This document shows positions 6,735 through 11,030 of a stretch of 11,030 nt of DNA, piece after piece. The stretch is from Planctomycetota bacterium (lineage in GTDB: Bacteria > Planctomycetota > Planctomycetia > Pirellulales > Thermoguttaceae). Positions within the stretch are counted from its first letter, which is position 1; every line of letters starts with the position of its first letter. The notes under the pieces were generated by a model that worked only from the letters and a program-made list of their open reading frames with translations, did not search any database and was not told the origin of the DNA. Both the position numbers and the translations under genes were made by a program. The stretch is taken from the NCBI GenBank assembly GCA_013202535.1, contig JABMRP010000502.1, positions 1-11,030 on the forward strand. The letters are read 5' to 3'.

Positions 6735-6798
6735 CATGACGCCAACTCCCTATCGAACCACGATGACCGGTTGGGGACGCTACCCGGCTGTCACGGGC
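6735..6798 (+). repeat. 64-base direct repeat, right copy (start of intact dprE1)
   Basis: It matches 4194-4257 with one mismatch and forms codons 1-21 of the intact oxidase gene. Upstream of it the sequence is unrelated to the end of gmd. Confidence 0.97.
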
Positions 6799-8088
6799 TT
6801 GGAAGTCCAGGGCGAAGACATCCGTCGAACGACAGCCGGCGCGACGCTTTGCCGTGGGCTCGGTCGATCCTACGGCGATTCGTCTCTCATTCCCGCGGAT
6901 GACTCGACGTCGCGGCGATTTGCCGCCTGCACGACCCGGGCCGACCGTTTACTGGCGTTTGACGAAACGACGGGCATGCTTCGGGCCGAGGCCGGGCTGT
7001 CGCTGCTGGAGATCAACCGGCTCTTTCTCCGCCGCGGATGGTTCGTACCGGTCTCGCCAGGAACGCAATTCGTCACGCTCGGCGGAATGGTCGCTTCGGA
7101 TGTCCACGGAAAGAATCATCATATCGACGGTAGTTTCGGCGAACACGTCGACCAGATCACGCTACAAACGGCCGACGGGCGCGTTATCGTCTGTTCCGAT
7201 CAGCAGGAACCCGAGCTATTCCGTGCCACGATCGGCGGCATGGGGTTAACCGGTCACATTCTGGAGGTCCAGTTTCCGATGCGGGCGATCCCTTCGCCTT
7301 GGATCTTTGAGGAAAGCCGGCGGATCGACAATCTGGGCGACATGGTCGACGGGCTCAAGGAAGCGGCCGACCGATGGCCAATGACCGTCGGCTGGGTCGA
7401 CACGCTGGCTCGCGGCCGTCACCTGGGGCGGGGAATCCTGATGAAAGGCCGCTGGGCCACACCAGACGAAGCGCCCGCCAAACCACCGCCGACGAAGCGC
7501 CGCCTGCGAGTGCCGTTTCAACTGCCCAACTTTGTCCTCTCGAAGTTGAGCATCAAGGCGTTCAACACGCTGTATTACTGGAAACACATTCGCCGGGAAA
7601 AGCGGGGGATCGCCGCTCCCGAATCGTTCTTTTACCCGTTGGATGCCCTGTTGGATTGGAATCTCATCTACGGTAGCCGCGGCTTCACGCAGTATCAGTG
7701 CGTCGTGCCACACACGGCCGATAACGGCCCGGCGCGACGGGTCTTGGACCTGTTCCGCCGCGAGGGTGGATGTTCGTTTCTTTGCGTCATTAAGGATTGC
7801 GGCGCCGAGGGTAAGGGGATGCTCTCGTTCCTGAAGCCGGGGATGTCCATCGCCGTCGATTTCCCTATTCACCCCACTCGAACGCCCGCGCTGGTCGACA
7901 AGCTCAACGAGCTGGTCATCGCCGAGGGAGGGCGTATCTACCTTACCAAAGACGCGTTTACCCGGGCCGAACACTTTCGGGCCATGGAACTGCGGCTGGA
8001 GGCCTTCAATGCGGTGCGCCAGCGGTGGGATCCCCAGGGCACGCTACGAAGCGCGCAATCGGTTCGCATGTTGGGAGACACGCCATGA
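6736..8088 (+). CDS. dprE1: DprE1-like FAD oxidase (polyprenylphosphoryl-ribose 2-oxidase)
   Basis: 450 residues, close to the 461 of mycobacterial DprE1. In that family FAD oxidises the C2 hydroxyl of decaprenylphosphoryl-ribose to the keto intermediate that DprE2 reduces to the arabinose form. Family features in order: TGWGR (11-15); GLGRSYGD (41-48), which binds the FAD pyrophosphate; SDVHGKNHHIDGSFGEHV (121-138), whose HGKNHH is near-invariant; ATIGGMGLTG (164-173); the substrate-domain segment YPLDALLDWNLIYG; and IYLTKDAF with Lys405 at the place of catalytic Lys418 of M. tuberculosis. The benzothiazinone-reactive Cys387 (context WNICVDFP) is Ala373 here (MSIAVDFP). The gene overlaps the next by ATGA. 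The ATG has no good ribosome binding site, unlike the truncated copy at 4195. A generic FAD-linked sugar or lactone oxidase is the alternative, but the DprE2 and UbiA neighbours speak for the DprE1 role. Confidence 0.88.
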   Translation: MTPTPYRTTMTGWGRYPAVTGLEVQGEDIRRTTAGATLCRGLGRSYGDSSLIPADDSTSRRFAACTTRADRLLAFDETTGMLRAEAGLSLLEINRLFLRRGWFVPVSPGTQFVTLGGMVASDVHGKNHHIDGSFGEHVDQITLQTADGRVIVCSDQQEPELFRATIGGMGLTGHILEVQFPMRAIPSPWIFEESRRIDNLGDMVDGLKEAADRWPMTVGWVDTLARGRHLGRGILMKGRWATPDEAPAKPPPTKRRLRVPFQLPNFVLSKLSIKAFNTLYYWKHIRREKRGIAAPESFFYPLDALLDWNLIYGSRGFTQYQCVVPHTADNGPARRVLDLFRREGGCSFLCVIKDCGAEGKGMLSFLKPGMSIAVDFPIHPTRTPALVDKLNELVIAEGGRIYLTKDAFTRAEHFRAMELRLEAFNAVRQRWDPQGTLRSAQSVRMLGDTP

Positions 8089-8822
8089 AGGTCGTCGTAC
8101 TGGGAGCTACCAAGGGAATGGGCCGATCGCTTGCCCGATTGTTTGCCGAGCGCGGCGACCAACTGTTCATCTTGGGGCGCGATGCGGAAGACATCGATCG
8201 ATCGGCCCGCGATCTGGAAATTCGCGGCGCGCCCGCACCGGTCGGCTGCGCGGTATGCGACCTGGAAGACCGGCATACGTTTGCCCCGGCGTTGGAGGCA
8301 GCGGAGAAAGCACTCGGCGGCCTGGAGACGGTGGTCGTCACGGCGGGCCGTTTTGCCACGCAGGAAGCCATGGAGGAAGATCCCGAGTTGGCCGCGAGTG
8401 TACTGACGGCCGACTTCACCGGCACGGTGCTCTTCTGCGAGGAAGCTCGCCGACGATTGCTCGCCCGGGGAGGCGGAACGCTCTGCGCATTTAGCTCGGT
8501 GGCCGGCGACCGGGGGCGAAAACCGGTCGTTCTTTACGGAGCGGCCAAGGCCGGCCTGTCGCACTACCTCGAAGGGATCGACCATAAATTTCGCGCGGCC
8601 GGATTGAAGACCGTCTGCATCAAGCCCGGGTTCGTGAAGACGGGCATGACGGCCGGATTGAAACCGCCTCCGTTTGCCGGCGAACCGGACCAAGTGGCCC
8701 GGGCCGTGCTTCGGGCAATCGACCGTGGTCGACCGGTAATCTACACGCCCGGTATATGGCGCTGGGTGATGTTGATCATTCGGAACCTGCCTCGCGCGGT
8801 CATGCGGAGGATCGGGTTTTGA
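8085..8822 (+). CDS. dprE2: DprE2-like short-chain dehydrogenase
   Basis: 245 residues from the ATG at 8085, which has GGGAG seven bases upstream and overlaps the dprE1 stop as ATGA. The beta strand KVVVLGATKGMG puts the nucleotide-binding glycine motif at residues 7-13, exactly where an SDR begins. Catalytic residues are Ser137 or Ser138 (AFSSVAG) and Tyr151/Lys155 (YGAAK). The C-terminus matches DprE2 better than a general SDR: IKPGFVKTGMTAGLK, then a YTPGIWRWVMLIIRNLPR stretch, like the APxxxRYVMxxLRHIPR tail of the mycobacterial protein. DprE2 uses NAD(P)H to reduce the 2-keto intermediate and so completes the ribose-to-arabinose epimerisation, at or near the inner membrane. The usual NNAG motif is reduced to TAG. 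Expression is probably coupled to dprE1. Confidence 0.85.
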   Translation: MKVVVLGATKGMGRSLARLFAERGDQLFILGRDAEDIDRSARDLEIRGAPAPVGCAVCDLEDRHTFAPALEAAEKALGGLETVVVTAGRFATQEAMEEDPELAASVLTADFTGTVLFCEEARRRLLARGGGTLCAFSSVAGDRGRKPVVLYGAAKAGLSHYLEGIDHKFRAAGLKTVCIKPGFVKTGMTAGLKPPPFAGEPDQVARAVLRAIDRGRPVIYTPGIWRWVMLIIRNLPRAVMRRIGF

Positions 8823-9721
8823 ACGGCCGAAACCAACCGCTGGCAATCAGCCTGATCCGTTTGGCCCGGCCGGCTGACTGGATCAAGAACATTTTTGTGC
8901 TGGCGCCCGTGCCGTTTGCCCTGGCCGACAAGGCGGCCGGTGCGAGCTTCGACGCGACTTCGTTTCTGCTGGGACTGACGGGTTTCTGCCTGATCAATTC
9001 GGCCGTTTATGTTTTCAACGATCTCCGCGATGCGGTCGGCGACCGGCTTCATCCCGAGAAGAAACATCGCCCGATCGCTGCGCGCGATGTTTCGCCGGCC
9101 GTTGCATCCGTGACCGCGGCGATCCTGTTGACCGCCGGATTGGTCTTGTGTTGGATCGGCGGAGGGAGCGGCGTGCTGGCGCTCGTGTCGGTTTACGTCG
9201 GCGCGAATATCGCGTATTCCTCCGGGGCAAAGAACGTCGCGCTGTTGGATGTGTTCCTCCTGGCTTCCGGGTTTGTGATTCGCGTACTGTTGGGGTGCAT
9301 GTTGCTGGGAGTCGGTCCGTCGCCTTGGCTGCTGCTGTGTACGTCGTCGCTGGCCCTATTTCTGGGATTCACCAAGCGCCGGGCCGATTTGCTGTCGGGC
9401 TTGGATCTCCAGCATCGCCCTTCGTTACGCGGCTACAACGAGGCGTTTCTCGATCAGGCGATGACGATTACGGCCGGCGTCTCGCTGGTGGCTTATGCGC
9501 TGTATTCGATCCTGTCGGGAGTCTTGTTGGAGGGTCGCGAGATGATGTCGATGCCGTGGGTGGCCTACGGAATTCTCAACTACCTGCGACTGGCCGCCAC
9601 AACCGGCGCGGGAGGCTCGCCGGTGCGAATCGCTTATACCTCCCATTCCAGCCAACTTTGCGCCATCGGCTGGCTGGTGACCGTCAATTGGAGTCTCGGT
9701 AATTGGAGCTTCGCGTGGTAA
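8819..9721 (+). CDS. ubiA: UbiA-family prenyltransferase, likely polyprenyl-phosphate phosphoribosyltransferase
   Basis: 300 residues from a TTG at 8819. This start is chosen because GGAGG (8806-8810) lies eight bases upstream, TTGA overlaps the dprE2 stop, and no in-frame ATG lies nearby downstream. RPADWIKNIFVLAP (17-30) matches the start of Rv3806c-type enzymes. The aspartate-rich motif NDLRDAVGDRLHPEKKHRPI (67-86) binds Mg-diphosphate. YSSGAKN and LLDVFLLASGFVIR (142-155) follow the pattern of that subfamily. About eight or nine membrane segments. Rv3806c joins phosphoribosyl diphosphate to decaprenyl phosphate, the step before DprE1/DprE2, which fits this operon. Near the C-terminus, GGSP is followed by VRIAYTSHSSQL where I would expect an LLxDRPL-like stretch, so a conserved Asp-Arg may be missing. 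A quinone or sterol-type UbiA is unlikely from the context. Confidence 0.82.
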   Translation: MNGRNQPLAISLIRLARPADWIKNIFVLAPVPFALADKAAGASFDATSFLLGLTGFCLINSAVYVFNDLRDAVGDRLHPEKKHRPIAARDVSPAVASVTAAILLTAGLVLCWIGGGSGVLALVSVYVGANIAYSSGAKNVALLDVFLLASGFVIRVLLGCMLLGVGPSPWLLLCTSSLALFLGFTKRRADLLSGLDLQHRPSLRGYNEAFLDQAMTITAGVSLVAYALYSILSGVLLEGREMMSMPWVAYGILNYLRLAATTGAGGSPVRIAYTSHSSQLCAIGWLVTVNWSLGNWSFAW

Positions 9722-10737
9722 AGAAGATACTCATTACTCTGGTCAAGGTCGGCCTCTCCGTCGGCATTCTTGCCTATCTGTGGTTCGACGTCCACAACCG
9801 CAGCGCCACGGCCCAGGAAGATGAAGGATTCACGCGGCTGATGGAGGATGCGTGGAACGGTCCTCTGCTGGCGCTGGCCTGGGTCTTCTCCGCCGCCGCG
9901 GTTTGCGTGACGCTGATCCGCTGGTGTTATCTGGTTCGCGCGGTGGGGATTCCCCTGAAACTCAAAGACGCTTTTCGTGTCGGATTCCTCGGATACCTCT
10001 TCAATCTGGCGCCGGCGGGGATCGTCGGCGGCGACGTGCTCAAGGGGATTATGCTCGCCCGCAAACACCCCGAGTACCGAACCGGGGCGGCCGCCTCGGT
10101 CGTTATCGATCGGATGATCGGCCTGTACGTGCTGTTTGTCGTGGCCTCGGCGGCCATTGTTGTGGGCGGTTTCTTGACCCACGAGATCGTCGCCATTCGC
10201 CGCGTCTGCCAAACGACCGTCATCCTGACGGCGGTCGGTGCGGTGGGGATCGGCATTCTCTTCATTCCCGGATTGTCGGAAGGGCGACTGGCTCAATGGC
10301 TGATTCGGCACCCCAAGATCGGCCACACCCTGGGCAAGCTGCTCGATGCGTTTCGCATCTACCGGAGCAAGCCACGCGTGCTGGCCACGGCAGCGTTGAT
10401 GAGCGTCGGCGTGCATTGCCTCTTCACCACGTCGATCTTCCTGATCGCCGTCGCTCTGCCCGCCACGAGCGAGCCCGACCGGACGCCCGGCTTCGGCCAA
10501 CACTTTGTCATCGCCCCCTTGAGTGCCGTGGCCAGCGTCATTCCGTTGCCCGCCGGACCCCAGGAGGGTACACTGCAATACCTGTACCGGGAACTTGCTC
10601 ACGCCTCGGGCAAGGGGTTGGCCCTCGGGTTGACGTACCGGGTCATCACCGTGTTGATCGCCATGGTCGGACTGGTCTACTACCTGGGAAGCCGCCGCGA
10701 GGTGGCCCAGGTGTTGCACGAGGCCGAGGAAGTTTAG
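9715..10737 (+). CDS. YbhN/LPG-synthase-TM family (UPF0104) membrane protein, candidate lipid-sugar flippase
   Basis: 340 residues from the GTG at 9715, with GGAG six bases upstream (9705-9708); a TTG at 9703 would add four residues. It overlaps ubiA by seven bases. VKKILITLVKVGLSVGILAYLW is a typical first membrane segment of this family. GYLFNLAPAGIVGGDVLKGIMLAR (93-116) and SVVIDRMIGLY (128-138) are its hallmark blocks, and SVIPLPAGPQEGTLQYLY (274-291) corresponds to the late P-x-P-G-G-x-G-x-x-E-G block. About eight membrane segments. Family members lack the MprF catalytic domain and often sit beside polyprenyl-linked sugar genes. Its place at the end of the DprE-type operon suggests moving the lipid-linked sugar across the membrane; this is inference, no transport assay exists for it. 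It is the last gene of the overlapping set, and no strong terminator follows. Confidence 0.8.
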   Translation: MVKKILITLVKVGLSVGILAYLWFDVHNRSATAQEDEGFTRLMEDAWNGPLLALAWVFSAAAVCVTLIRWCYLVRAVGIPLKLKDAFRVGFLGYLFNLAPAGIVGGDVLKGIMLARKHPEYRTGAAASVVIDRMIGLYVLFVVASAAIVVGGFLTHEIVAIRRVCQTTVILTAVGAVGIGILFIPGLSEGRLAQWLIRHPKIGHTLGKLLDAFRIYRSKPRVLATAALMSVGVHCLFTTSIFLIAVALPATSEPDRTPGFGQHFVIAPLSAVASVIPLPAGPQEGTLQYLYRELAHASGKGLALGLTYRVITVLIAMVGLVYYLGSRREVAQVLHEAEEV

Positions 10738-11030
10738 GCTGGGCGTTACACGTTCGCCGAGGCGTTCTTCGCCAACCAACAGGCCATGACGGAAACGCCA
10801 TGGAAGACCCCAATTCTCTCACCCATCGGAAGCCCCCAAGAGCGAAGTGGTTCGTAATTGTCGACTGCTTTGCCGCCAATCGTTTGGATCGTGAATCGTC
10901 GTTTCCTGTCGAAACAGTCGGAGGAAAGAGGGGTTGCACTCTGCCTGCTGGCATTTACCCCAACACGCCGCACGGCGGCGCGGTCTGGAAGGAGCGTCTG
11001 GTGCCTGGGGTCGAGTGCAGCGAGCGCCAC
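10738..11030. other. Downstream region without a supported gene
   Basis: No clear terminator follows the last gene; short stems such as CGCC-GA-GGCG near 10755 and GGCG-TTCTT-CGCC just after are weak. Small inverted repeats are GGGGT (10930-10934) with ACCCC (10957-10961), and CGCCG-CA-CGGCG (10966-10977). A plus-strand frame from ATG 10800 stays open to the window edge (77 codons, MEDPNSLTHRKPP...), and a minus-strand frame runs from the edge to 10746. They overlap each other and neither has a domain I recognise nor a good ribosome binding site. Confidence 0.4.

Larger units (their letters stand above)
6282..6735. other. 454-base non-coding stretch upstream of dprE1
   Basis: It holds a repeat pair just after the GT-C stop, a pyrimidine-rich stretch around 6340-6415, a 26-codon wecB-like relic, and the new upstream region of dprE1 with two weak promoter candidates. 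No intact gene is supported. Unassigned parts are about 6330-6440 and 6533-6680. Confidence 0.6.

Noticed and set aside
7246..8846. Minus-strand frames at 7246-7974 and 7938-8846
   Set aside because: They lie opposite the well-supported dprE1 and dprE2 genes and show no recognisable motifs; they are shadows of codon bias.
9634..10779. 381-codon minus-strand open frame opposite the flippase-like gene
   Set aside because: It is very rich in Gln, Asp, Arg and His without any domain, and covers a plus-strand gene with clear membrane-protein family blocks.
1..11030. CRISPR array, tRNA, rRNA or riboswitch
   Set aside because: No regularly spaced repeat array, cloverleaf with CCA-type end, or rRNA-like conserved stretch was found by eye; short non-coding RNAs cannot be excluded.

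Overview
The window looks like chromosomal DNA of a planctomycete, probably of the Pirellula/Rhodopirellula type. The evidence is indirect: GC-rich codon use, a large secreted protein with an NPCBM/NEW2-type carbohydrate-binding module, and an IS4-type transposase tail. No rRNA, tRNA or CRISPR array was seen.

Layout. Positions 2-130 hold the C-terminus of an IS4-family-like transposase running in from the left edge. Convergent to it is a 924-codon gene on the minus strand (169-2943) for a secreted protein with a metzincin-like protease region and an NPCBM module. Its protease signature lacks the catalytic glutamate. A 267-base divergent intergenic region with hairpins and an 18-base direct repeat separates it from a plus-strand polysaccharide locus. 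That locus runs: gmd (GDP-mannose 4,6-dehydratase, 3211-4191); a truncated gene start (4195-4416); a low-GC membrane glycosyltransferase gene of GT-C type (4515-6281); a 454-base non-coding stretch with a wecB-like relic; then four tightly overlapping genes for a DprE1-like FAD oxidase (6736-8088), a DprE2-like SDR (8085-8822), a UbiA-type prenyltransferase (8819-9721) and a YbhN/LPG-synthase-TM-type membrane protein (9715-10737). The last 293 bases hold no gene I can support.

How the genes may work together. In mycobacteria UbiA (Rv3806c) attaches phosphoribose to decaprenyl phosphate, and DprE1/DprE2 epimerise decaprenylphosphoryl-ribose at C2 to decaprenylphosphoryl-arabinose, the arabinofuranose donor. 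The same three enzyme types here, followed by a polytopic membrane protein that could move a lipid-linked sugar, suggest a polyprenyl-phosphoryl-pentofuranose donor pathway. A GT-C glycosyltransferase next door is the kind of enzyme that uses such donors. gmd adds a 6-deoxyhexose branch. The 5-phosphate phosphatase of the mycobacterial route is not in the window.

Most notable structure. The first 64 bases of the dprE1-like gene occur twice, at 4194-4257 directly after gmd and at 6735-6798 as the start of the intact gene, with one mismatch. Between them lies about 2.5 kb holding the GT-C gene and the wecB relic. The simplest reading is that an ancestral gmd-dprE1-dprE2-ubiA-flippase operon was opened by recent integration of foreign polysaccharide-locus DNA. 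This left a decapitated dprE1 start with the original ribosome binding site, and an intact dprE1 with a new upstream region.
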